A DNA stretch of 64,000 nucleotides from Variovorax sp. WS11 (lineage in GTDB: Bacteria > Pseudomonadota > Gammaproteobacteria > Burkholderiales > Burkholderiaceae_C), in NCBI RefSeq assembly GCF_010499245.1, contig NZ_JAAGOW010000001.1, forward strand, positions 4,092,001 to 4,156,000, in the 5' to 3' direction. Shown here one piece after another: positions 56,295-64,000 of the stretch; the stretch's first letter is position 1; every line of letters starts with the position of its first letter. A program made the translations under genes and the position numbers. Under the pieces are notes generated by a model. It saw only the letters and a list, made by a program, of their open reading frames with translations, was not told the DNA's origin and ran no database searches.

Positions 56295-57620
56295 TCAATG
56301 GTCGTGATGCAGGTAGCTCGCCTGCCGCGGCAGCCGCCAGCTCACGACGAAGGCGATCGCCATCATCGCCGTGACGTACCAGAAGAAGGCCGACTCGTGC
56401 CCCATCGCCTTGAGCCCCAGCGCGACGTACTCGGCCGAGCCGCCGAAGATCGCATTGGCCACCGCATAGGCCAGGCCCACGCCGAGGGCGCGCACCTCGG
56501 GCGGGAACATCTCGGCCTTCACGATGCCGCTGATCGAGGTGTAGAAGCTCACGATCGCCAGCGCCAGGATGATGAGCGCGAAGGCCGCCACCGGGTTCGT
56601 CACGTGCTGCAGCGCCGTGAGGATGGGCACCGTCGAAAGAGCCCCCAGCGCACCGAACAGCAGCATGTTGTTGCGCCGGCCGATGCGGTCCGACAGCGCG
56701 CCGAAAACGGGCTGCAGGCACATGTAGACGAACAGGGCGCAGGTCATCACGTAGCTGGTGGTCTTGATCGGCAGCTTCACCGTGTTGACCAGGTACTTCT
56801 GCATGTAGGTCGTGAAGGTGTAGAAGATCAGCGAGCCGCCCGCTGTGAAGCCCAGCACCGTGAAGAAGGCCGCCTTGTGGTGGCGGAACAGCCCCGCGAG
56901 GGTGCCGGCCTCCTGGTTGCCGCGGCTCTCGGAGCTCGAGGTCTCGTGCAGCTGGCGGCGCAGCTGCATCGCCACCACGGCGGTGAGGGCACCGATCACG
57001 AAGGGGATGCGCCAGCCCCAGGCCTTGAGCTCGGCCTCGCTCAGCAGCTGCTCGAGGAGCACGATGACCAGCACCGCGAGCAGCTGGCCGCCGATCAGCG
57101 TGACGTACTGGAAGGAAGAGAAGAAACCACGCTGCCCCTTGAGCGCCACCTCGCTCATGTAGGTTGCGGTGGTGCCGTACTCGCCGCCCACCGAGAGGCC
57201 CTGGAACAGCCGCGCGACCAGCAGCAGCGCCGGCGCCCAGGCCCCGATGCTGTCGTAGGTCGGCAGGCAGGCGATGGCCAGCGAGCCGGCGCACATCATC
57301 GTGACCGAGATCACCATCGAGGTCTTGCGGCCCTTGCGGTCGGCGATGCGGCCGAACAGCCAGCCGCCGATCGGCCGCATCAGGAAGCCGGCCGCGAACA
57401 CGCCGGCGGTGTTCAGCAGCTGAACGGTGGGATCGGACTTGGGGAAGAAGGAGGAGGCGAAGTAGATCGCCGAGAAGGCGTAGACGTAGAAGTCGAACCA
57501 CTCGACCAGGTTGCCGGAGGAGGCGCCGACGATGGCGAAGATCCTGCGGCGTTTTTCTTCGGGGGTGTAGTGGGGTGTGGGCTGCTGGGGTAGGCCGGAA
57601 ACGGGCGTGACTGCACTCAT
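56295..57620 (-). CDS. MFS transporter, metabolite:H+ symporter family (KgtP/ShiA-like)
   Basis: 441-residue 12-helix permease of the metabolite:H+ symporter group, which takes up dicarboxylates, alpha-ketoglutarate, shikimate or proline betaine. Signatures: [19 protein letters not shown] near residue 33, [21 protein letters not shown] near residue 82 (MFS motif A), [20 protein letters not shown] near residue 136, and [11 protein letters not shown] in the second half. Substrate cannot be fixed from sequence. The neighbour upstream is an FMN alpha-hydroxy-acid dehydrogenase, so a hydroxy- or keto-acid is a fair guess. Confidence 0.9.
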   Translation of the reverse strand: MSAVTPVSGLPQQPTPHYTPEEKRRRIFAIVGASSGNLVEWFDFYVYAFSAIYFASSFFPKSDPTVQLLNTAGVFAAGFLMRPIGGWLFGRIADRKGRKTSMVISVTMMCAGSLAIACLPTYDSIGAWAPALLLVARLFQGLSVGGEYGTTATYMSEVALKGQRGFFSSFQYVTLIGGQLLAVLVIVLLEQLLSEAELKAWGWRIPFVIGALTAVVAMQLRRQLHETSSSESRGNQEAGTLAGLFRHHKAAFFTVLGFTAGGSLIFYTFTTYMQKYLVNTVKLPIKTTSYVMTCALFVYMCLQPVFGALSDRIGRRNNMLLFGALGALSTVPILTALQHVTNPVAAFALIILALAIVSFYTSISGIVKAEMFPPEVRALGVGLAYAVANAIFGGSAEYVALGLKAMGHESAFFWYVTAMMAIAFVVSWRLPRQASYLHHDH

Positions 57621-57720
57621 GATGATCGGGTCTTGGAGTGTTGTTATGGCCCGATCGATTCTGTGCCGCAGCGCTCAATCACGCTGTCGGATGAGGACTT
57701 ACCCGCACCTCGACCCGGGT

Positions 57721-58878
57721 CTAGAAGGTGCCCGGCAGCAGGATGCTCGAATCCACCTCGTCGATCTGCGTGCGCCCGCAGAAGGCCATCGTGATGTCGA
57801 GTTCCTTCTGAATGATCTGCAGCGCCCGCGTCACCCCGGCCTCGCCGAAGGCGCCCAGCGCGTAGAGGAAGCTGCGCCCGATCAGCGTGCCGCGCGCGCC
57901 GAGCGCACGCGCCTTCAGCACGTCCTGGCCGCTGCGGATGCCGCCGTCCATCCAGACCTCGATCTCCGTGCCCACCGCCTCGGCGATCGCCGGCAGCGCC
58001 TCGATGGAGGAGGGCGCGCCGTCGAGCTGGCGGCCGCCGTGGTTCGACACGATCAGCGCATCGGCGCCGCTGGAAGCGGCCAGGCGCGCGTCTTCCACGT
58101 CCATGATGCCCTTGAGGATCAGCGGCCCGCCCCAGAGCTTCTTGATCCATTCCACATCGGCCCAGCTCAGCGCCGGATCGAACTGCTCGGCCGTCCAGGA
58201 GGACAGCGAGGACAGGTCCCCCACCCCCTTGGCATGGCCCACGATGTTGCCGAAGCTGCGCCGCTTCGTGCCCAGCATGCCCAGGCACCAGCGCGGCTTG
58301 GTCGCGAGGTTGATCAGGTTCTTCAGCGTGGGCTTGGGCGGCGCCGTTAGCCCGTTCTTGATGTCCTTGTGCCGCTGGCCCAGGATCTGCAGGTCCAGCG
58401 TGAGCTGCAGTGCCGAGACGTTGGCGGCCTTGGCGCGCTCGATCAGCCGCTCGATGAACTCGCGGTCGCGCATCACGTAGAGCTGGAACCAGAAGGGATG
58501 GCGGTCGGTGCTTTCAGCGATGTCTTCCAGCGAGCAGATGCTCATGGTCGACAGCGTGAAGGGAACGCCGAAGGCCTTGGCCGCTCGCGCGCCCAGGATC
58601 TCGCCGTCGGCGTGCTGCATGCCCGTGAGGCCGGTGGGCGCGATGGCCACCGGCATCGCGACTTCCTGGCCGATCATGGTGCTCCTCGTCGAGCGGCCTT
58701 CCATGTTGACGGCCACGCGCTGGCGCAGCTTGATCTTGTGGAAGTCGGCCTCGTTCGCGCGGTAGGTGCCCTCGGTCCAGGCGCCGGAGTCGGCGTAGTC
58801 GTAGAACATGCGCGGCACGCGCGACTGGGCGATCACTCGCAGGTCTTCGATGCAGGTGATCTGGGAAAGGTCGGGCAC
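57721..58878 (-). CDS. lldD: FMN-dependent alpha-hydroxy-acid dehydrogenase (L-lactate dehydrogenase-like)
   Basis: 385-residue (beta/alpha)8 flavoenzyme. Family sites: MFYDYADSGAWTEGTYRANE near residue 24 with the substrate Tyr, PTGLTGMQHADGE, the QLYVMRDR segment, ILKGIMDVEDARLA with the FMN-binding Lys, SNHGGRQLDGAPSSI with the catalytic His and substrate Arg, and DGGIRSGQDVLKARALGA. The start is GTG 58878: an AAGGAGA site lies just upstream and the protein begins VPDLSQI as in relatives; an in-frame ATG at 58962 adds an unrelated basic leader. L-lactate is the likely but unproved substrate. Confidence 0.87.
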   Translation of the reverse strand: MPDLSQITCIEDLRVIAQSRVPRMFYDYADSGAWTEGTYRANEADFHKIKLRQRVAVNMEGRSTRSTMIGQEVAMPVAIAPTGLTGMQHADGEILGARAAKAFGVPFTLSTMSICSLEDIAESTDRHPFWFQLYVMRDREFIERLIERAKAANVSALQLTLDLQILGQRHKDIKNGLTAPPKPTLKNLINLATKPRWCLGMLGTKRRSFGNIVGHAKGVGDLSSLSSWTAEQFDPALSWADVEWIKKLWGGPLILKGIMDVEDARLAASSGADALIVSNHGGRQLDGAPSSIEALPAIAEAVGTEIEVWMDGGIRSGQDVLKARALGARGTLIGRSFLYALGAFGEAGVTRALQIIQKELDITMAFCGRTQIDEVDSSILLPGTF

Positions 58879-59009
58879 TCGGGGTCTCCTTCTTTGGGGT
58901 GCGCTGGGTGCCCGATTATCGCGGCGCACCAAGTCGGCACGCCTGTTGCTTGCCTCCGGCACATGGACGGCGCGACGCGTCCTTCCCCACTTCCAACAGG
59001 AGCATGCGC

Positions 59010-59453
59010 ATGAATCGCAACGACGTCACCGAGAAGATCGTCACCGCCAAGGTGGCCAAGGGCATCCAGTGGGCCGAGGTCGCCGAGCAGGTCGGCCTCT
59101 CGAAGGAATGGACCACGGCCGCCTGCCTCGGCCAGATGACGCTCGACGAGAAGCAGGCCGCCATCGTCGGCGAGATCTTCGGCCTCACGGCCGAGGAGCA
59201 GAAGTGGCTGCAGGTGGTGCCCTACAAGGGCTCGCTGCCCTCGGCGGTGCCCACCGATCCGCTGATCTACCGCTGGTACGAGATCGTGAACGTCTACGGC
59301 ACCACCATCAAGGAGCTGATCCACGAGGAATTCGGCGACGGGATCATGAGCGCGATCGACTTCAGCATGGACATCCAGCGGCAGGCCGATCCGAAGGGCG
59401 ATCGGGTGAACGTGGTGCTGTCCGGGAAGTTCCTGCCCTACAAGACCTACTGA
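59010..59453 (+). CDS. cynS: Cyanate hydratase (cyanase)
   Basis: 147-residue decameric enzyme that converts cyanate and bicarbonate into ammonia and CO2. The N-terminal helical DNA-binding-like domain (residues 1-75) is followed by the active-site domain. Catalytic Arg88, Glu91 and Ser114 (YRWYEI and GIMSAIDF) correspond to Arg96, Glu99 and Ser122 of E. coli. ATG 59010 is chosen because AGGAG at 58998-59002 is well spaced for it; ATG 59004 is too close. No cynR, cynT or cyanate transporter gene is adjacent. Confidence 0.96.
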   Translation: MNRNDVTEKIVTAKVAKGIQWAEVAEQVGLSKEWTTAACLGQMTLDEKQAAIVGEIFGLTAEEQKWLQVVPYKGSLPSAVPTDPLIYRWYEIVNVYGTTIKELIHEEFGDGIMSAIDFSMDIQRQADPKGDRVNVVLSGKFLPYKTY

Positions 59454-59611
59454 ACCGGGCAGGGAGCGGCGCATAGGGTGCTCCCCGGTTTGACTCGGCG
59501 CAAGTCTTGCTATCCTGCCCCGGGGCTCCTTGGGGGCCTGCGGCGGGCCTCGACGGCAGAGGTGCAACGCGGCAGAAATTCTTAACAGCCGGATTGCTGG
59601 GGATGCGCACC

Positions 59612-60583
59612 ATGAAACTCGACAAGGCCCTCGTCCTCGCTCTCGCGGCCTGCGCCGCCACCCTCGCAGGCGCCGAGCCCGCCATCGTCTACGACATGGG
59701 CGGCAAGTTCGACAAGTCCTTCAACGAGGCGGCCTACCGCGGCGCCGAGATGTGGAAGAAGGAAAGCGGCAAGCCCTATCTCGACTTCGAGATCGCCAAC
59801 GAGGCACAGCGCGAGCAGGCCATGCGGCGCATGGCGGGACGCGGCGCCAACCCGGTGATCGGCATCGGCTTCTCGCAGGGCAGCAGCCTAGAGAAGGTGG
59901 CCAAGGAATTCCCCAAGCTCAACTTCGCGATCATCGATTCGGTGGTCAAGCTGCCCAATGTCGAATCGATCGTGTTCAAGGAGCACGAGGGCAGCTTCCT
60001 CGTCGGCATGATGGCGGCGCTGGCCAGCAAGAGCGGCAAGGTCGGCTTCGTGGGCGGGATGGACATCCCGCTGATCCGCAAGTTCCAGTGCGGCTACGAG
60101 CAGGGTGCGAAGTACGCCAACCCGAAGGTCGAGCTGAGCTCGGTCATGACCGGCACCACGCCCGCCGCCTGGAGCGACCCGACGCGCGGCAGCGAGCTGG
60201 CCAAGGCGCAGTTCGCCAAGGGCGTCGACGTGGTCTTCGCCGCCGCCGGCGGCACCGGCTCGGGCGTCTACCAGGCCGCCAAGGATGCGGGCAAGCTGGC
60301 CATCGGCGTCGACAGCAACCAGAACCACATGCAGCCCGGCACCATGCTGACCTCGATGGTCAAGCGCGTCGACGTGGCGGTGTACAACGCCGCGAAGAAG
60401 CCGACGCCTGGGGTCACCGCACTGGGCCTGAAGGAAGGCGGGGTCGACTACGCGCTGGACGAGCACAACGCCAAGCTCGTGAGCGCCGACATGAAAGCCA
60501 AGGTCGACGCCGCCAAGGCCGACATCATTGCCGGCAAGATCAAGGTGGTCGACTACATGGCCGACAACAGCTGCAAGCTTTGA
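59612..60583 (+). CDS. BMP family ABC transporter substrate-binding protein
   Basis: 323-residue Bmp/PnrA-type binding protein for nucleosides or purines. Signal peptide at residues 1-21 (ATLAGA|EP); a LAAC sequence at 11-14 leaves a lipoprotein possible. Mature domain sites: VYDMGGKFDKSFNEAAY, GIGFSQGSSLEKVAKEFP, KEHEGSFLVGMMAAL, GFVGGMDIPLIRKF and GVDSNQNHMQPGTMLTSMVKR. ATG 59612 is preferred over 59603 for the shorter, cleaner signal. It starts a four-gene importer with the ATPase and two permeases; the TGA overlaps the TTG of the ATPase gene. Confidence 0.92.
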   Translation: MKLDKALVLALAACAATLAGAEPAIVYDMGGKFDKSFNEAAYRGAEMWKKESGKPYLDFEIANEAQREQAMRRMAGRGANPVIGIGFSQGSSLEKVAKEFPKLNFAIIDSVVKLPNVESIVFKEHEGSFLVGMMAALASKSGKVGFVGGMDIPLIRKFQCGYEQGAKYANPKVELSSVMTGTTPAAWSDPTRGSELAKAQFAKGVDVVFAAAGGTGSGVYQAAKDAGKLAIGVDSNQNHMQPGTMLTSMVKRVDVAVYNAAKKPTPGVTALGLKEGGVDYALDEHNAKLVSADMKAKVDAAKADIIAGKIKVVDYMADNSCKL

Positions 60584-62130
60584 GCGAGAGGCCCGCGCCC
60601 GCGGTGCGCATGACGCGCATCGACAAGCGCTTCGGCGCGGTCCACGCCAACCGCGAAGTCACGCTGAACGTGCCGGCCGGCACCGTGCATGGCGTGGTGG
60701 GCGAGAACGGCGCCGGCAAGAGCACGCTGATGTCGATCCTCTACGGCTTCTACCAGGCCGACAGCGGCGAGATCGAGATCGAAGGCAAGCCCGTGCAGAT
60801 CCGCGGCTCGAACGACGCCATTGCCCTGGGCATCGGCATGGTGCACCAGCACTTCATGCTGGTCGAACCCTTTTCCGCACTCGACAACATCCTGCTCGGC
60901 GCCGAGCCGCACTGGCGGCTGCCGAGCGCCCGCGCGCAGGTGCGCACGCGCCTGGAGGCGCTGATGCAGGGCAGCGGCTTGCAGGTGCGGCTGGACCTGC
61001 CGGTCGAGCAGTTGCCGGTGGGGGAGCGGCAGCGGCTGGAGATCCTCAAGACGCTTTTTCGCGGCGCGCGCATCCTGATCCTCGACGAGCCGACCGCGGT
61101 GCTCACGCCGCAGGAGACCGAGCAGCTCTTCGACACGCTGCGCGCCCTGCGCGCGCGCGGCACCACGGTGCTGATGATCACGCACAAGCTCAAGGAGATC
61201 ATGGCGCTGTGCGACGCCGTGACGGTGATGCGCGCGGGCGCCGTGGTGCTGGACTGCGCCATCGCCGACACCAGCGTCGACGCGCTCGCGCAGGCCATGG
61301 TGGGGCGCCGTGTGCAGACGGGGCGGGTGGCCGGTGCCGCGCAGGCGGCGAGCGGAGCGCCGCTGCTCGATGCGCGCGGCCTGGGCTGGCGCGACGCGCA
61401 AGGCACGCCGCGGCTGGCCGATGTCTCGCTGCAGCTGCGCGCGGGCGAGATCGTCGGCATCGCGGGCGTCTCGGGCAACGGCCAGAGCGAGCTGCTGGAG
61501 GTGCTGTCGGGCATGCTGGTGCCGCAGGCCGGCACGCTGGCGCTGGGGGCGCAGACCTTCACACCGCAGCATTGGCTCGACCCCGAGGCCGCGCGCGAGG
61601 CCGGCCTTGCCCATGTGCCGGAAGACCGTCACCGGCGCGGCCTGGTGCTGCCCTTCGCGGCCTGGGAATCGGCCGTGCTCGGCTACCAGCGCCGGCCGCG
61701 CTACAACCGCCACGGCTGGATGCGGCACGCGGCCATGCAGGCCGACACCGCGCAGATGATGGACGAGTACGACGTGCGCCCGCGCAATGCGCGCCTCGGC
61801 AGCGCGAAGTTCTCAGGCGGCAACCAGCAGAAGCTGGTGCTGGCGCGCGAGGCCGCGCCCAAGCCGCGCGTGCTGCTGGTGGGCCAGCCGACGCGCGGGG
61901 TCGACATCGGTGCCATCGAGTTCATCCACGGCCGCCTGCGCGCCATGGCCGCTGGCGGCGGCGCCGTACTGGTCGTGTCCTCCGAGCTCGACGAGATCCT
62001 GGCCCTGGCCGACCGCGTGCTAGTGATGGCGGTTGGCCGCATCGTCGGCGAGCGCCCGGTCGCGCTGTGCGACGAGACCACGCTGGGCCGCCTGATGTGC
62101 GGCGCCGGGGACGAGGTCGCCGTGGAATGA
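60580..62130 (+). CDS. ABC transporter ATP-binding protein, two-domain (BMP/nucleoside importer)
   Basis: 516-residue protein of the NupO/YufO/MglA-like group with two ABC domains. Domain 1: Walker A GENGAGKST, Q-loop MVHQHF, signature LPVGERQRLEIL, Walker B ILILDEPTAVL. Domain 2 has a degenerate Walker A (GVSGNGQSELL), signature FSGGNQQKLVLARE, and GQPTRGVDIGA where the Walker B carboxylates are replaced; this is the usual asymmetric arrangement. The start is TTG 60580 overlapping the BMP stop; GTG 60604 or ATG 60610 are alternatives. Confidence 0.92.
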   Translation: MSERPAPAVRMTRIDKRFGAVHANREVTLNVPAGTVHGVVGENGAGKSTLMSILYGFYQADSGEIEIEGKPVQIRGSNDAIALGIGMVHQHFMLVEPFSALDNILLGAEPHWRLPSARAQVRTRLEALMQGSGLQVRLDLPVEQLPVGERQRLEILKTLFRGARILILDEPTAVLTPQETEQLFDTLRALRARGTTVLMITHKLKEIMALCDAVTVMRAGAVVLDCAIADTSVDALAQAMVGRRVQTGRVAGAAQAASGAPLLDARGLGWRDAQGTPRLADVSLQLRAGEIVGIAGVSGNGQSELLEVLSGMLVPQAGTLALGAQTFTPQHWLDPEAAREAGLAHVPEDRHRRGLVLPFAAWESAVLGYQRRPRYNRHGWMRHAAMQADTAQMMDEYDVRPRNARLGSAKFSGGNQQKLVLAREAAPKPRVLLVGQPTRGVDIGAIEFIHGRLRAMAAGGGAVLVVSSELDEILALADRVLVMAVGRIVGERPVALCDETTLGRLMCGAGDEVAVE

Positions 62131-62188
62131 GACGCCGCACCGCTCCCAAGTCGAATAGCACCGCAGCGCATGGCGCGGAGCTTGCCTG

Positions 62189-63328
62189 GTGAGCTCGTCC
62201 GCCGCCGAGCTGCCGCGCTGGATCGACCTCCTGGTCCTGCCGCTGGTCAACCTCGCGCTGGCCCTGCTGGCCTGCGGCATCGTGGTCGCCGTGGTCGGCT
62301 ACGACCCCTGGCAGGCGCTCGCGCTGCTGGTGGAGGGCGCCTTCGGCAGCCGCATGGGCCTGAGCTACACGCTGTATTACGCGACCACCTTCGTCTTCAC
62401 CGGCCTGGCGGTCGCGGTCGCCTTCCATGCGGGCCTCTTCAACATCGGCGGCGAAGGCCAGGCCATGATGGGCGGCCTGGGCACCGCGCTGGCGGCCCTG
62501 GCCTTCGACGAGTACCTGCCGGGCTGGGCCATGGTGCCGCTGATGATCGGCGCCGCCATGCTGTTCGGCATGGCCTGGGCCGCGGTGCCGGCGGCGCTGC
62601 AGGCCTGGCGCGGCAGCCACGTGGTGATCACCACCATCATGTTCAACTTCATCGCCTCGGCGCTCTTGGCCTACCTGCTGGTCGACGTGCTCAAGGAGCC
62701 CGGCAACATGACGGTGGAGAGCCGCGCCTTCGCGCCCTCGGCGCGCGTGCCCGGCATGCACGAGGCGCTCGCCGCCATCGGCATCGAGTGGCCGGCCTCG
62801 CCGCTCAACCTGAGCGTGCTGCTGGCGCTGGCCAGTGCCGTGGCGGTGTACCTGCTGCTGTGGCGCTCGCAGGCCGGCTACGCCATCCGCGCCGTCGGCC
62901 ATGCGCCGGAGGCGGCGCACTACGGCGGCATGCGGCCGCGGGTGCAGATCATGGTGTCGATGGCGCTGTCGGGGGCGCTGGCCGGGCTGGTGGGCATCAA
63001 CGAGATCGCGGGCGTGCACGGCCGGCTGCTGCTGGAGTACGTGGTGGGCGCGGGCTTCGCCGGCATCGCGGTCTCGCTGATCGGGCGCAACCACCCGGTG
63101 GGCATCGTGCTGGCGGCGCTGCTGTTCGGCGCGCTCTACCAGGGCGGCTCGGAGCTGGCCTTCGAGATCCCCGGCTTCAGCCGCGACATGGTGTTCACGC
63201 TGCAGGGGCTGATCGTGCTGTTCTCCGGTGCGCTGTCGCAGGTGGCCGCGCCGACGCTGGCGCGGCTGTGGCGCGCGACGCGCCGTGCGCCGCGCGCTGC
63301 TGCAGCGCAAGGGAGCAGCGATGGATGA
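62189..63328 (+). CDS. ABC transporter permease (BMP/nucleoside importer, first permease)
   Basis: 379-residue permease of the branched-chain/ribose-type (BPD_transp_2) family with about ten helices. Family motifs include AVAVAFHAGLFNIGGEGQ near residue 75 and GSHVVITTIMFNFIA near residue 148. GYAIRAVGHAPEAAHYGGM near 230 is the loop that contacts the ATPase. GAGFAGIAVSLIGRNHPVGI occurs near residue 289. The start is GTG 62189 with GGAG upstream. A 58-bp spacer separates it from the ATPase gene. The end overlaps the next permease start by eight bases. Confidence 0.93.
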   Translation: MSSSAAELPRWIDLLVLPLVNLALALLACGIVVAVVGYDPWQALALLVEGAFGSRMGLSYTLYYATTFVFTGLAVAVAFHAGLFNIGGEGQAMMGGLGTALAALAFDEYLPGWAMVPLMIGAAMLFGMAWAAVPAALQAWRGSHVVITTIMFNFIASALLAYLLVDVLKEPGNMTVESRAFAPSARVPGMHEALAAIGIEWPASPLNLSVLLALASAVAVYLLLWRSQAGYAIRAVGHAPEAAHYGGMRPRVQIMVSMALSGALAGLVGINEIAGVHGRLLLEYVVGAGFAGIAVSLIGRNHPVGIVLAALLFGALYQGGSELAFEIPGFSRDMVFTLQGLIVLFSGALSQVAAPTLARLWRATRRAPRAAAAQGSSDG

Positions 63329-64000
63329 AGTCGCGCTCGGCACGCTGCTCGCCTCGACCCTGCGCGTGGCGACGCCGCTGATCCTGTGCGCGCTGGCCGG
63401 CACGCTGGCCGAGCGCTCGGGCGTGATCGATCTCGGCCTCGAAGGCAAGATGCTTTCCTGCGCCTTCGCCGCCGGCAGCGTCGCCGCGCTGAGCGGCTCG
63501 CTGGCGCTGGCCCTGGCGGTGTCGCTCCTCGTCGGCGTGGCGCTGTCGCTGCTGCAGGGCTTCGGCTGCGTGACCCATCGCGGCGACCAGGTCGTGATGG
63601 GCATGGCCATCACGATGACGGCCGCGGGCCTGACGGTAGTGCTGGGCATCGCCTGGTTCCAGCAGGGCGGCCAGACGCCCCCGCTGCCCGACATGGCGAT
63701 CCGCGCCGTGGGGCGACGCCGGCGAGGCGAGCCTGCTCGCCGTCGGTGCGCTGCTGAGGTTCGGAAGCGGGTGCTGGTGCCCTGGCCATCGCCCTGGTGC
63801 CGGCCGTGTGGTGGCTGCTGTTCCGCACGCGCTTCGGCCTGCGCCTGCGCGCCACCGGCGAGAACCCGGCCATGGTCGATGCGGCGGGCGTCTCCATCAC
63901 CGCGCTGCGCTATCGCGCGCTGATGCTGAACGGCGTGCTGTGCTCGCTGGCCGGCAGCTACCTGGTGCTGGCGCAGAATCCTGCATTCATGCCGCACATG
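63321..64000 (+). pseudogene. ABC transporter permease (second permease), frameshifted as sequenced and cut by the window end
   Basis: Second permease of the BMP importer. Residues 1-130 read normally (GTLLASTLRVATPLILCALAGTLAERSG, quoted in part; IDLGLEGKMLSCAFAA; THRGDQVVMGMAITM). After PPLPDMAI near 63700 similarity moves to the next frame (WGDAGEASLLAVGALL, 63709-63756). It then moves again by about 63785, where IALVPAVWWLLFRTRFGLRLR and ATGENPAMVDAAGVS resume and stay open to 64000. At least two, probably three, single-base changes within 80 bp explain this. Read errors are as likely as a true pseudogene, and the conserved flanks argue for the former. Confidence 0.7.

Overview
The window is high-GC chromosomal DNA of a betaproteobacterium, most likely a member of the Comamonadaceae close to Variovorax. 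This rests on protein content and gene order: hisF-I-E / DUF4870 / HIT / tatABC / membrane-anchored HtrA protease; petABC-sspA-sspB; dciA<>secA; argJ-DUF815-mutT next to yacG-zapD; and pilBCD-coaE. Genes are densely packed, often with ATGA, GTGA or TTGA start/stop overlaps. The longest gap without a gene is about 250 bp (32898-33148). I see no insertion sequence, prophage, integrase or CRISPR array, and one tRNA gene (Thr, UGU).

Layout. 1-858: end of an autotransporter beta-barrel. 959-9486: sugar-phosphate mutarotase, the last three histidine genes, a small membrane protein, an HIT hydrolase, TatABC, an HtrA-type protease (minus), NIF3, PdxA and MscL (minus). 9567-13891: cytochrome bc1 operon with a recognisable promoter and a strong terminator, then SspA/SspB and tRNA-Thr. 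13955-19237: accessory block with a regulator, a beta-propeller protein, a DUF899 protein and a membrane protein, facing a CREST-family hydrolase, an alpha/beta hydrolase and DciA. 19415-24750: SecA, ArgJ, a DUF815 ATPase and MutT. 24744-32897 (minus): YacG, ZapD, an SGNH/MBOAT O-acetylation pair, CoaE and the type IV pilus genes pilD-C-B. 33149-39118: a 1989-residue alpha-2-macroglobulin with an intact thioester motif.

39205-50703 is envelope and glycan related: a GT4 glycosyltransferase, an OpgC-type acyltransferase, an SGNH lipoprotein, an ECF sigma/anti-sigma pair facing a DUF3455 lipoprotein, two membrane/TPR proteins (one a rhomboid protease), UDP-glucose dehydrogenase, UDP-glucuronate decarboxylase and a GT2 transferase. 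50928-55434: argH, then a LytS/LytTR-type two-component system coupled to an AI-2E-family permease. 55445-64000: a PPC-domain protein, a DUF3606 protein, an MFS organic-acid transporter, an FMN alpha-hydroxy-acid dehydrogenase, cyanase, and a BMP-type ABC importer. The last permease of that importer carries several frameshifts in the sequence as given and runs off the end.

Most of the window is conserved core chromosome. The clearest new signal is a matched pair of divergent promoters, GAATC-N17-CGTA on each strand, between the ECF sigma gene and the DUF3455 lipoprotein gene. Other points of interest are the acyltransferase pair sitting inside the usual coaE-zapD neighbourhood, a thioester macroglobulin without a neighbouring pbpC, the regulator/propeller/DUF899 operon, and several probably leaderless or TTG-coupled starts.
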